From assembly GCF_002871005.1 (NCBI RefSeq), contig NZ_PHSN01000010.1, forward strand, positions 62,001 to 126,000: a stretch of 64,000 nt of DNA. Reading direction: 5' to 3'. This DNA is from Acidimangrovimonas sediminis (GTDB taxonomy: Bacteria; Pseudomonadota; Alphaproteobacteria; Rhodobacterales; Rhodobacteraceae). Each line of letters opens with the position of its first letter. Within the stretch, counting starts at the first letter, position 1. Both the position numbers and the translations under genes were made by a program. The notes below the pieces were generated by a model. The model saw only the letters and a list, made by a program, of their open reading frames with translations, made no database searches and was not told where the DNA came from. Below, one piece after another: positions 33,640 through 42,028 of the stretch.

Positions 33640-35525
33640 AGACCTCCATCGCCACCGTCTCGGTCTCGGGGAACCTGCAGGAAAAGCTCGAGGCGATCGC
33701 CGCCGCAGGCTTCGACGGGATCGAGATCTTCGAACAGGATTTCCTCGCCGACGACCGCAGCCCGCGCGAGATCGGCCGGATGATCCGCGAGCACGGGCTG
33801 GAGATCACCCTGTTTCAGCCGTTCCGCGATTTCGAGGGCCTGCCCGAGCCGCTGCGCGCCAAGGCCTTCGAGAGAGCCGAGCGCAAGTTCGACGTGATGC
33901 AGGAGCTGGGCTGCGACCTTGCGCTGTTCTGTTCCTCCTGCCATCCGCAGGCGCTTGGCGGCATCGACCGCGCGGCCGCGGATTTCGCCGAGCTGGGCGA
34001 ACGCGCCGCAGCGCGGGGCCTGCGCGTGGGCTACGAGGCGCTGGCCTGGGGCCGGCACGTGAACGACCACCGCGACGCGTGGGAAATCGTGCGCCGCGCC
34101 GATCACCCCGCGATCGGGCTGATCCTCGACAGTTTCCACACGCTGGGCCGGGGCATCGACCCCGAAACCATCCGCCGCATTCCCGGCGACCGCATCTTCT
34201 TCGTCCAGCTCGCCGATGCGCCGGCGATCGAGATGGACCTGCTCTACTGGTCGCGCCACTTCCGCAACATGCCAGGCGAGGGCGACCTCGACGTCACAGC
34301 CTTCATGCGGGCGGTCGCGGCCACGGGCTATGCCGGGCCGATCAGCTTGGAAATCTTCAACGACCAGTTCCGCGCGGGCCGTCCCGGCAGCATCGCGCAG
34401 GACGGCTATCGCGCGCTCATCAACCTGATGGATGACGTGCGCAGGCAGGAACCCGGCCTCGTGCTCGATCTTGCGCCGATGCCCGCGCGCGGCACGGTCG
34501 AGGGCACCGCGTTCCTCGAGTTCGCCTCGCGCGGGGAAGAGGCCGAGACGCTGCGCGCACTGCTGCGCACCCTAGGTTTTTCGCGCGTGGGGCGGCACCG
34601 GAGCAAGGATCTGGGCCTCTGGCAGCAGGGCACGATCCGCATCCTGATCAACGAGGAAACCAGGGATTTCGCCGCCACCGCCTACAATGTGCACGGCACC
34701 AGCATCTGCGACATCGGCCTTCTCGTCGCCTCGGCGCCCGACACGGTCGCCCGCGCCACCGCGCTGGGGTCGGGCGCCTTCGCCCAGCCGCTCAGCCCCG
34801 GGCAGCTCGACATTCCCGCGATCCGGGGGCTTGGCGGCAGCGTGATGCACTTCCTCGACGGCTCGCAGGATCTGGCCAAGGTCTGGGACCGGGAATTCAC
34901 CGCCCAGGGGGCCGAGGTGCACCCTGCCGCGGGCCTGACCCGGGTCGACCACATCGCCCAGACGATGACCTATGACGAGATGCTCAGCTGGACACTGTTC
35001 TACACCGCGCTCTTCGAGATGGAGAAGGCGCCGATGGTCGACGTGACCGACCCGGACGGCCTTGTGCGCAGCCAGGCGCTGGAGGCCGCGGGCGGGGGCC
35101 TGCGCGTCACCCTCAACGGGGCCGAGACCCACCGCACCGTCGCCGGCGCCTTCCTATCGGAAAGCTTCGGCGCGCCGGTGCAGCACGTGGCTTTGGAAAG
35201 CGCCGACATCTTCGCCAGTGCCGAGGCGCTGGCCGGGCGCGGCTTTGCCGTGCTGCCGATCCCCCCGAACTACTACGCCGACCTTGCCGCGCGGTTCGAC
35301 ATCGCCCCGGACCGACTGGCCGAGATGCAGCGGCTGAACATCCTCTACGACCGGAGCGGCGACGGCGAGTTCTTTCAACTCTACTCGCAAACCTTCGCGG
35401 GCGGGATGTTCGTCGAGATCGTCGAGCGCCGGGGCGGATACGCGGGCTATGGCGCCCCGAACGCGCCGTTCCGCATCGCCGCCCAGCGGCGGCTGATGCG
35501 CGGCAAGGGAATGCCGCGGCGTTGA
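33636..35525 (+). CDS. quiC: 3-dehydroshikimate dehydratase fused to an HPPD-like domain (QuiC type)
   Basis: A 629-residue two-domain protein. Residues about 1-275 form a TIM barrel (metal/active-site candidates in FDGIEIFEQDF, YEALAWGRHVND, LDSFHTLG and SLEIFNDQF). Residues about 285-629 form a double VOC module like 4-hydroxyphenylpyruvate dioxygenase (TRVDHIAQTM, VQHVALES, FVEIVERRGGY). This architecture is that of QuiC1-type enzymes from pseudomonads, where the barrel dehydrates 3-dehydroshikimate to protocatechuate and the VOC part is not known to be a working dioxygenase. The preceding dehydrogenase supplies the substrate. The ATGA overlap with it shows coupling. Confidence 0.88.
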   Translation: MKTSIATVSVSGNLQEKLEAIAAAGFDGIEIFEQDFLADDRSPREIGRMIREHGLEITLFQPFRDFEGLPEPLRAKAFERAERKFDVMQELGCDLALFCSSCHPQALGGIDRAAADFAELGERAAARGLRVGYEALAWGRHVNDHRDAWEIVRRADHPAIGLILDSFHTLGRGIDPETIRRIPGDRIFFVQLADAPAIEMDLLYWSRHFRNMPGEGDLDVTAFMRAVAATGYAGPISLEIFNDQFRAGRPGSIAQDGYRALINLMDDVRRQEPGLVLDLAPMPARGTVEGTAFLEFASRGEEAETLRALLRTLGFSRVGRHRSKDLGLWQQGTIRILINEETRDFAATAYNVHGTSICDIGLLVASAPDTVARATALGSGAFAQPLSPGQLDIPAIRGLGGSVMHFLDGSQDLAKVWDREFTAQGAEVHPAAGLTRVDHIAQTMTYDEMLSWTLFYTALFEMEKAPMVDVTDPDGLVRSQALEAAGGGLRVTLNGAETHRTVAGAFLSESFGAPVQHVALESADIFASAEALAGRGFAVLPIPPNYYADLAARFDIAPDRLAEMQRLNILYDRSGDGEFFQLYSQTFAGGMFVEIVERRGGYAGYGAPNAPFRIAAQRRLMRGKGMPRR

Positions 35526-35569
35526 CGCACGAAGCGCGCCGCGTCACACAGGTCAGAGGAGACCCCACA

Positions 35570-36412
35570 ATGACCAAGCCCTGCATCATCTGTGTCGCCA
35601 TCACCGGATCCCTGCCCACCAAGGCCAACAACCCGGCGGTTCCGATCACCGTGGCCGAACAGGTGGAAAGCACGCAGGAGGCCTTCGAGGCAGGCGCGAC
35701 CATCGCCCATTGTCACGTCCGCAACGACGACCAGACCCCCTCGTCCGACCCGGAGAAATTCGCGCGGCTGAAGGAGGGGCTGGAAAAGCACTGCCCCGGC
35801 ATGATCGTGCAATTCTCGACCGGCGGGCGGTCGGGCGCGGGGCACGCGCGGGGCGCGATGCTGTCGCTCGGGCCCGACATGGCCTCGCTTTCCGTGGGGT
35901 CGAACAACTTCCCGACCCGGGTGTACGAGAACCCGCCCGACCTCGTCGACTGGCTGGCGGCCGAGATGCAGGCCAACCGGGTCATGCCCGAGGTCGAGGC
36001 CTTCGACCTGTCGCATATCCTGCAGGCGATCGCGCGGCACCGGGCCGGCGGCCTTTGCGGCAAGCTCTACGTGCAGTTCGTGATGGGGGTGAAGAACGCC
36101 ATGCCCGCGGACAAGGCGGTGTTCGACTTCTACGTCGAGACCATGGCCACCCGCGCGCCCGAGGCCGAATGGTGCGCCGCCGGAATCGGGGCAAGCCAGA
36201 TCGTCGTCAACGAATGGGCGATCGCGGCGGGCGGCCACACCCGCACCGGGCTGGAGGACAACGTGCGCCTCGACCGCGACACGCTGGCCCCCTCCAACGC
36301 GGCGCTGGTGCGGCGGGTCACCGATCTCTGCGCGCGCTATGACCGGCCGGTCGCGACATGGCGGGAGGCGCGGGAGATCCTCGGCCTCCGGCCCGTCACA
36401 ATCACCGGCTGA
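35570..36412 (+). CDS. 3-keto-5-aminohexanoate cleavage family enzyme (BKACE)
   Basis: A 280-residue zinc-dependent TIM barrel of the BKACE family, which condenses a beta-keto acid with acetyl-CoA and releases acetoacetate and a new CoA ester. Family features are the N-terminal CVAITGS, the metal motif TIAHCHVRN with two histidines (about 47-50), QFSTGGRSG and the C-terminal HTRTGLEDNVRL. Its place after the quiC-like gene (44-base gap) suggests it serves the same regulon. A beta-keto acid is not an obvious intermediate of quinate catabolism, so the real substrate may differ. Confidence 0.88.
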   Translation: MTKPCIICVAITGSLPTKANNPAVPITVAEQVESTQEAFEAGATIAHCHVRNDDQTPSSDPEKFARLKEGLEKHCPGMIVQFSTGGRSGAGHARGAMLSLGPDMASLSVGSNNFPTRVYENPPDLVDWLAAEMQANRVMPEVEAFDLSHILQAIARHRAGGLCGKLYVQFVMGVKNAMPADKAVFDFYVETMATRAPEAEWCAAGIGASQIVVNEWAIAAGGHTRTGLEDNVRLDRDTLAPSNAALVRRVTDLCARYDRPVATWREAREILGLRPVTITG

Positions 36413-36517
36413 GCGCAGCAGGGGCGCAGGCCGGTCGCAGGCTGGGCGCCCGCCCCGTTCCGCCGCCCTGTGATGTCGCGGCCACTTGCCGGGCGGCCCG
36501 CCGAAAATCTTGCAGCG

Positions 36518-37720
36518 TCAGGACTGAAACAGCAGCAGAACGAAGGCCAGGAACATCAGGATGTGAACCGCGCCCTGCAGCAGGTGGGTCCTGCCGCTCG
36601 AGAAGGTGATGATGCTCACCGCCAGCATGGTCACCAGCAGCACAAGCTGCGTCGGCGGCAGGCCGAGGTTGAGGTCGAGCCCCAGCGCCCCCGACACCAC
36701 CAGCATGATCGGCACCGTCAGCCCGATCGTCGCAAGGACCGACCCGAGGAAGATGTTGACCGACCGCTGAAGGCGGTTGGCGATCGCCGCCTTGACCCCG
36801 CCGATCGCCTCGGGCGTGGCGACGAGGATCGCCATCAGCACCCCGCCCAGGGCCTGCGGCGCGTGCAACCCCTCGATCACGTAATCGACGGGATGGGCCA
36901 GCTGCTCCACCAGGTAGACCACGGGAACCATGTAGACCAGCAGGAGCAGCAGGTGGGGCAGCAACGGCGGCCGGGCCTCTTCCTCTTCGTGCGCCTCCTC
37001 CGGCTCGCCCTCGGGGGCGGTGAAAAACGCGCGGTGGCGCCCGGTCTGGATACCGAGGAAGATCAGGAACAGGGCGGCGGCCATCAGCCCGACCATCACC
37101 TTCTGCAGGGTCGAGAGCGTTGGCCCCTCCGTCGCGAAGGTCACGTCCGGCAGGACAAGCGTGAAGACGGCAAGGGGCACGATCACCCCCAGGTAGGCGT
37201 TGGCACCCTGAAGATTGAAGCTCTGTTCCCTGTGGCGCAGCCCGCCGAAAAGAAGCGATGCGCCGATCATCCCGCCCAGAACGATCATCACCACCGAGAA
37301 CAGCGTGTCGCGCACGAGGTCGGGGTTGTTCTCGCCGTGCATCATGACGGCCGTGATGCTCAGCACCTCGATCCCGGTGATCGAGAGCGTCAGGATCAGC
37401 GTGCCGAAGGGTTCGCCAAGCCTTTCGGCCAGCGCCTCGGCATGCCGGACCACGCCCATCGCGGTGCCCATGACGACAGCGAAGAGCCAGATCAGCACGA
37501 AGGCAAGACCCAGCGGATGCTTCTGGAGGGCAAAGAGCGCGGGCCCCGCGAAGACGAACATCCCCACCGTCGCGAGGGTCACTACCAGGAACCATTCCCG
37601 GGCCAGCCGCGGCCCGGCCCCGGTGCCCCGCGGGCCGGACGCGGCGGGGGGCATCCCCGCGGGGGGCGTCACCGTGTTCTCCTGGCGGGGTGTGGAGGAA
37701 ATCCCGGTCTGCTCCGTCAT
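36518..37720 (-). CDS. Calcium/proton antiporter (ChaA-like CaCA transporter)
   Basis: A 400-residue inner-membrane cation exchanger with about eleven helices in two inverted repeats. The ion-binding glutamates lie in LSITGIEVLSI and VATPEAIGGVKAAIANRLQ. A central acidic loop (EPEEAHEEEEARPP) separates the halves, as in ChaA. The ATG at 37720 has a GGGGAG ribosome site seven bases upstream and is preferred over a longer form starting at 37903, whose extra 61 residues are low-complexity. It converges with the BKACE gene. Confidence 0.85.
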   Translation of the reverse strand: MTEQTGISSTPRQENTVTPPAGMPPAASGPRGTGAGPRLAREWFLVVTLATVGMFVFAGPALFALQKHPLGLAFVLIWLFAVVMGTAMGVVRHAEALAERLGEPFGTLILTLSITGIEVLSITAVMMHGENNPDLVRDTLFSVVMIVLGGMIGASLLFGGLRHREQSFNLQGANAYLGVIVPLAVFTLVLPDVTFATEGPTLSTLQKVMVGLMAAALFLIFLGIQTGRHRAFFTAPEGEPEEAHEEEEARPPLLPHLLLLLVYMVPVVYLVEQLAHPVDYVIEGLHAPQALGGVLMAILVATPEAIGGVKAAIANRLQRSVNIFLGSVLATIGLTVPIMLVVSGALGLDLNLGLPPTQLVLLVTMLAVSIITFSSGRTHLLQGAVHILMFLAFVLLLFQS

Positions 37721-38072
37721 GCCCTGGCTCCCCTCGCGCGCGACAAGGCCGGGGCCGGGCCCATCCACCATCCCGCGGAGGCGTTGCTCAGGCAGCGCGA
37801 CCGGGGTATCGCTCGTTTCCGCCTCGGGCCCATCCGGGACAGGCCCGGCGGCAGAGCGGGCAAAAGCGAGGGCCGCGCGCTTCTCCGGCAGGAGACCCCG
37901 CAAGTGCTGTTCGACGAATGCAGGCCCATGCGACGCCCTTTCTCCGGCCCCCGACGTGGCCTCAGCTTAGGCGATCATCCCGAACAAGCGAAAGCCGCGC
38001 GGGAATTCCGGGCGAAGGTGTGGCTTCTGGGGCGTAGTCGGGGGGCCGAACGCCCCCCGGCCCCCGGAGAGC
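37721..38072. other. Intergenic region with one GC-rich hairpin
   Basis: No gene is supported in this 352-base stretch upstream of the antiporter and downstream of the nitronate monooxygenase (both minus strand). Arms CGGGGGGC (38039-38046) and GCCCCCCG (38052-38059) can form a hairpin just after the monooxygenase stop. It may be a weak terminator but lacks a uridine tract. Confidence 0.4.
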
Positions 38073-39149
38073 TCAGCTCGGGGGGAGCCGCCCAGCCCCG
38101 AGGCCCCGCGTCTCGGCCAGTTCCCGCGCCAGGGTCGCGACAAGCTCGGCCGCCGGCATCGGGCGGGACAGCGGCGCGCCCTGCCCGGCCCATTGCGCGC
38201 CGTAGCCGTATTCGCCGCCCGCGCTGGCAGCCGCGTGAAGCGCCTTTCCCGCATCGTAGGCGATCGGGTAATCCGGCGGGCACGCGTCCAACACTTCGGC
38301 CGCGGCGGCGAAGCGATTGGCCACCACCCGCGCCGGGCGCCCCGAGATCGCCGAAGTCATCCGGGTATGCCGCCCCTCCGCGCCGAGAAGCGCCGCCCGG
38401 TAGGCCGCATCCGCCGCGGATTCCGGGCAGGAGATGAAGGCGGTTCCCAGCTGCGCCGCGGCCGCGCCGAGGTCGAGAACCGCACCAATGCCCGCGCCGT
38501 CCATGATCCCGCCCGCCGCGATCACCGGCAGGCGCGACTTGCGCACCAGCAGCCGCGTCAACGCGACCGTCCCCAGCCTGTCGTCGGCCCCCGCCGGGTC
38601 GAAGATGCCGCGGTGCCCCCCGGCCTCGTAGCCCTGGGCCACGATGGCGTCGAGGCCGGCATCCTCGATCCTCTGCGCCTCCTCGGGGCTGGTCGCCGTC
38701 GCGACCAGCAGGATGCCCGCCGATTTGAGCGCCCGGATCGTCGCGGCGGGCGGCAGGCCGAAATGCAGGCTGACGACCGCCGGTTTCACCTCCAGCATCA
38801 GGGCAAGCATCTCGGGATCGTCGGCAAAGCTCTTGTAGATCTTGCGCAGGCTTGCGGGCGGCGTGGCGCCGAACTCGGTGAAAAGCGGTGCCAGGGCGTC
38901 GAGCCAGGCCCGGTCCCGCGCCAGGTCCGGCCTCGGCGCCTCATGCACGAAGAGATTGACGTTGAAGGGCCGCGCGGTGCGGGTGCGCAACTCCTCGATC
39001 ATGGCCCGCGCGCCGCGGGCGTCGGTCGCGCCCATCCCGATGGACCCAAGCCCGCCCGCATCGCTTACCGCGGCGGCCAGCGCAGGTGTCGCGACCCCGG
39101 CCATCGGCGCCTGCACGATGGGCAGGGCAAGCCCAAGTTTCTCCAGCAT
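38073..39149 (-). CDS. Nitronate monooxygenase-like flavoprotein
   Basis: A 358-residue FMN-dependent TIM barrel of the NMO/2-nitropropane dioxygenase family. Typical segments are [28 protein letters not shown], the FNVNLFVH strand, [11 protein letters not shown] phosphate-binding loop, IAAGGIMDG and [16 protein letters not shown]. It oxidises alkyl nitronates and may serve detoxification. The ATG at 39149 has a GGAG six bases upstream and begins [10 protein letters not shown]; an earlier ATG at 39173 is less likely. It is a single gene with no clear link to its neighbours. Confidence 0.87.
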   Translation of the reverse strand: MLEKLGLALPIVQAPMAGVATPALAAAVSDAGGLGSIGMGATDARGARAMIEELRTRTARPFNVNLFVHEAPRPDLARDRAWLDALAPLFTEFGATPPASLRKIYKSFADDPEMLALMLEVKPAVVSLHFGLPPAATIRALKSAGILLVATATSPEEAQRIEDAGLDAIVAQGYEAGGHRGIFDPAGADDRLGTVALTRLLVRKSRLPVIAAGGIMDGAGIGAVLDLGAAAAQLGTAFISCPESAADAAYRAALLGAEGRHTRMTSAISGRPARVVANRFAAAAEVLDACPPDYPIAYDAGKALHAAASAGGEYGYGAQWAGQGAPLSRPMPAAELVATLARELAETRGLGAGRLPPS

Positions 39150-39352
39150 TCCGGTCTCCTCGAACCGTCGCATCCCCGGTGGCCGGGCCCGCGACCTTGC
39201 ATCGGATCTCTATCTAGCACGGGAAAGACGCGCCGCATCCCCCCGGGGACGGCGCGCGATCGGGATCACCCGGCCCCCAGTGCCGAAGATGCCCCCATCG
39301 GACCACGCTCAGGCCCGAGGCGTTCCAAACCTGTCGAAAAGTGCGCCGGTGG

Positions 39353-40408
39353 TCAGGGCTGGCCGCGCGGCGGTGGGGGCACCAGGTCCTCGCCCGTGCC
39401 TTCCAGATCGGCGGTGAGGTACTTCCACAGCGTCGGGGCGGGCCGGGTACCGACGATCCCCGTCTCGACCATCTCGTCGTCCGCCGGGATGTAGCAGGTC
39501 CCGAACACCCGGTCCCACAACGTGAAGTAGGCGGAGAAGTTCTTGTTGTAATGTTCGAAATGCCGGCTGTGGTGGAAATGGTGATAGCGGTTGTCGACAA
39601 AGAACGCCCTGAACCGCCCCAGGTGAATCGGCGCCCGGCTGTGGATGAAGTGATCGTGCATCACACGGATGGCGCTGACGATCAGGAAATCCTCGTAGCT
39701 CAGGCCGATGATTGCGCCGATCAGGCCGACGAAGACCAGCGGCAGCGCATGATCCAGCGGGTGCAGGTAGTTGTTCGCGGCATCGAGATGCTCGATGCTG
39801 TGGTGCACGGAGTGGAACCGCCACAGCGCCTTCGCCCGGTGCTGCAACCGGTGCGCCCAGTAGACCCCGAAATCCTGCAACAGCAGCGCGACCAGGATCA
39901 TCAGCGTGGCCGAGGCGGTCGCAACGAGGACATTCGGGCTTTCCGCCGCCGTGAACGTCATCAGGGATCCGGGCAGCAGGCGCGCGAAGAGCTTCGCCAG
40001 CAGCAGCGCGATCACCGTGTTCAGGACCGTCTCGACCGCCCGGTAGAACAGGCTGCGCGCGGTGGTGCCCCAGCTTTTCGGCGGGCCGGCAAGCCGGATC
40101 TCCACCAGCAGGAAGACGAGGATCATCACGAAAGGCTGCAGCAGCGTCAGCGCGGTGTAACCGAAAAGATCCAGCAAGGCCGCACCAAGGTTGACGAGGC
40201 TCGGCAGATGCAAAAGCGCCTTTCCGGCGTCGGCAAGACCTGTGCGCAGCGCCAGCAGCATCGGCGCGGTGAAGGCCAGCAGCAGCCCGGCCAGGTTGAC
40301 GAAGGCAAAGGCCGCCACCGCGACCAGGAAGGTGGATTGCGCACCTGGCGCCTTCAGCTCACCCGCGACCACCCTACCGCTCTGCTTGTCGAAACCCGAA
40401 CCCGTCAA
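39353..40408 (-). CDS. Sterol desaturase / fatty acid hydroxylase superfamily membrane protein
   Basis: A 351-residue membrane protein with about five to six helices in the N-terminal half. The di-iron histidine boxes of the family are visible: HRLQH (about 190-194), HSVHH (about 203-207), a further histidine set around MHDHFIHSRAP, and HHFHHSRHFEHYN near 280. It should hydroxylate or desaturate a lipid or carotenoid-like substrate at the inner membrane using an electron carrier. It sits near a lipid-glycosylation operon but is separated from it by 354 bases. Confidence 0.86.
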   Translation of the reverse strand: MTGSGFDKQSGRVVAGELKAPGAQSTFLVAVAAFAFVNLAGLLLAFTAPMLLALRTGLADAGKALLHLPSLVNLGAALLDLFGYTALTLLQPFVMILVFLLVEIRLAGPPKSWGTTARSLFYRAVETVLNTVIALLLAKLFARLLPGSLMTFTAAESPNVLVATASATLMILVALLLQDFGVYWAHRLQHRAKALWRFHSVHHSIEHLDAANNYLHPLDHALPLVFVGLIGAIIGLSYEDFLIVSAIRVMHDHFIHSRAPIHLGRFRAFFVDNRYHHFHHSRHFEHYNKNFSAYFTLWDRVFGTCYIPADDEMVETGIVGTRPAPTLWKYLTADLEGTGEDLVPPPPRGQP

Positions 40409-40762
40409 TCACCCTGGCGCTCAGGGTAGACGCGGCGCCCTTCCAGTCAAGATTTCGCGACCGCAGCGAGAGGTCGCCCCCATGCCGCATTCCGTTTTCG
40501 GCCCCGTTCGCGCCACAAAAATGCCGCAAATAAAGAGGGTTACCCAATGACGCCTACGGGGAAACATACCGTTTCCCCGAGGCTATCGTTTCCCATGACG
40601 CATCAATTCCCGCCGCCGGGCGCAACTGCAACGGATCGCACGGCGCGGCTGTCATCTTGCTGGCGCCAGGGCCGCGCATCGCCAACCCTGCCTGAGGGGT
40701 GCGACGGGGAGATCCTAACAGGAATGCGCGCGCCCCTGCCTTGTGTCGCCACGGCCCTGCTC
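40409..40762. other. Intergenic region with a perfect hairpin at 40557-40579
   Basis: No gene is supported. Arms CGGGGAAAC (40557-40565) and GTTTCCCCG (40571-40579) flank the loop ATACC, and GTTTCCC recurs at about 40588. This lies between the start of the desaturase-like gene and the end of the GT2 gene (both minus strand). An ATG at 40547 is preceded by a plausible AGAGGG, but the frame that follows is just the antisense of the GT2 gene. The hairpin could be a regulator binding site or an RNA structure. Confidence 0.4.
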
Positions 40763-41455
40763 TCAGGCCACACGACGGGCGCGCATGCGGGCGATCTGGC
40801 CCAGAAGGCGCTGTGGCGGAACGGTGCGGAAGATGTCGCCCATCATCCGCGCATCGGCGCGGATCCCGCGCCAGCGGCCCATCTTGGCGCCCTTGAGAGG
40901 GCTTCGAACCCCCTGCCAGCGCACCACCGCGATCCGCGCGCCCTGCCCCAGCGCAAGGCTGTTCAGATGCACCTCGAACCCGAATTTCGGCAGCCGGTCC
41001 AGCGCCGCGATCCCTTCCTCCAGCACCGCGCGGGGCAGCACACGCTCACCCGAGATGTAGTCGATCCCGATCCAGTGCCAGAGCTTCGGGGCATTGTCGC
41101 GCAGGCTGATCGACATCTCGGCCCGGCCATCGCGCACCGGCGCCGCAAGGGCCGCGACATGGGCCGGCGTCAGCCCCTGCAGGTCGCCGTCGATCAGCAT
41201 CAGGAGGGGCGCGCCCGCCTCGGCGATCCCCACCGACAGCGCCCCGGTCTTGCCGCGGTTGGGCGACAGCCGGATCAGCCGGGTATTGGCGGCCCCCGCG
41301 ATCGCGGCCTCGACGACCTCGGGCGTGCCATCGGTCGATCCGTCGTCGACGACGATCACCTCGGACAGGTCGGGGTGCCCCGCCACCGCGGCCAGCACGG
41401 CGGCCACGCGCGGCGCCTCGTTATGGACCGGGATGATGCACGAGATCGGGGTCAT
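40763..41455 (-). CDS. Family 2 glycosyltransferase (GT2)
   Basis: A 230-residue soluble GT-A fold enzyme that transfers sugar from a nucleotide donor. The N-terminus PISCIIPVHNEA is the classic GT2 opening. The nucleotide aspartates are in VVDDGSTDGT (about residues 36-45) and the metal-binding DGD is in MLIDGDLQG (about 93). There is no membrane domain. It is the last gene of a four-gene minus-strand operon with LpxH-like, GT21 and DedA genes, and overlaps the DedA stop by ATGA. It probably modifies an envelope lipid. Confidence 0.87.
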   Translation of the reverse strand: MTPISCIIPVHNEAPRVAAVLAAVAGHPDLSEVIVVDDGSTDGTPEVVEAAIAGAANTRLIRLSPNRGKTGALSVGIAEAGAPLLMLIDGDLQGLTPAHVAALAAPVRDGRAEMSISLRDNAPKLWHWIGIDYISGERVLPRAVLEEGIAALDRLPKFGFEVHLNSLALGQGARIAVVRWQGVRSPLKGAKMGRWRGIRADARMMGDIFRTVPPQRLLGQIARMRARRVA

Positions 41456-42024
41456 GTCAGGCGCCTCCGCCGCAGGATCCACCAGCCCACCGCGCCACCG
41501 ATCAGGACCAGCAGCACCAGCGAGCCGAGGAACAGGTAATGGTCGATCGACTTGTAGGCATAGCCCAGCGAATAGCCCAGCACCACGAAAGCCGCGGATT
41601 TCGGCAGCGTCGAGACCAGGTTCCAGAACAGGAACTTCAGCACGTTCATATGCGCGGCCCCGGCGGCGGCCAGCACCACCATCCCCGCCGAATGGGTGAT
41701 CTTGCCGATCACCAGCGTGCGCCCGCCCTTCTCGCGGAAATGATCCTTCAGCTTCTCGATCCGCTTGTCGTCGAGATGCATCCGGTGCTGCCACTTGGGC
41801 GACAGCCAGCGGGTGCCGTTACGCCCGAGCTCGTAGAAGATCATGTCGCCCACGAGGTCGGCCAGAACGACCACGACGAACACGGCATAGGGGTTCAGGA
41901 GGCCCATCTTGGCCATGTAGCCGCCCAGCACCGACACGATCGGCCCCTCGAGCACCGAGATAGGGAACAGCAGCCACAGGCCGTGGGTCTGCGCAAGATG
42001 CAGGATACCGTCGAGCGTGAACAT
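41452..42024 (-). CDS. DedA-family membrane protein
   Basis: A 190-residue polytopic protein of the DedA/VTT family. The hallmark FPISVLEGPIVSVLGGYMA (re-entrant E..G motif) appears near residue 20, and the GKITHSAG-type motif near 105. The usual arginine-containing F..R..P..R motif is not obvious, so this is a divergent branch. DedA proteins flip or recycle lipid carriers such as undecaprenyl phosphate or phosphatidylethanolamine. Coupling to two glycosyltransferases suggests a role in moving the lipid they modify. It begins four bases after the GT21 stop. Confidence 0.82.
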   Translation of the reverse strand: MFTLDGILHLAQTHGLWLLFPISVLEGPIVSVLGGYMAKMGLLNPYAVFVVVVLADLVGDMIFYELGRNGTRWLSPKWQHRMHLDDKRIEKLKDHFREKGGRTLVIGKITHSAGMVVLAAAGAAHMNVLKFLFWNLVSTLPKSAAFVVLGYSLGYAYKSIDHYLFLGSLVLLVLIGGAVGWWILRRRRLT

Positions 42025-42028
42025 CAGG

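Noticed and set aside
35522-35569. In-frame extension of the BKACE gene upstream of 35570
   Set aside because: The conserved CVAITGS N-terminus begins right after the ATG at 35570, and the extension overlaps the quiC-like stop region without similarity.
40547-41539. A 330-codon plus-strand frame with an AGAGGG before its ATG
   Set aside because: Most of it is antisense to the GT2 gene, which has clear family motifs.
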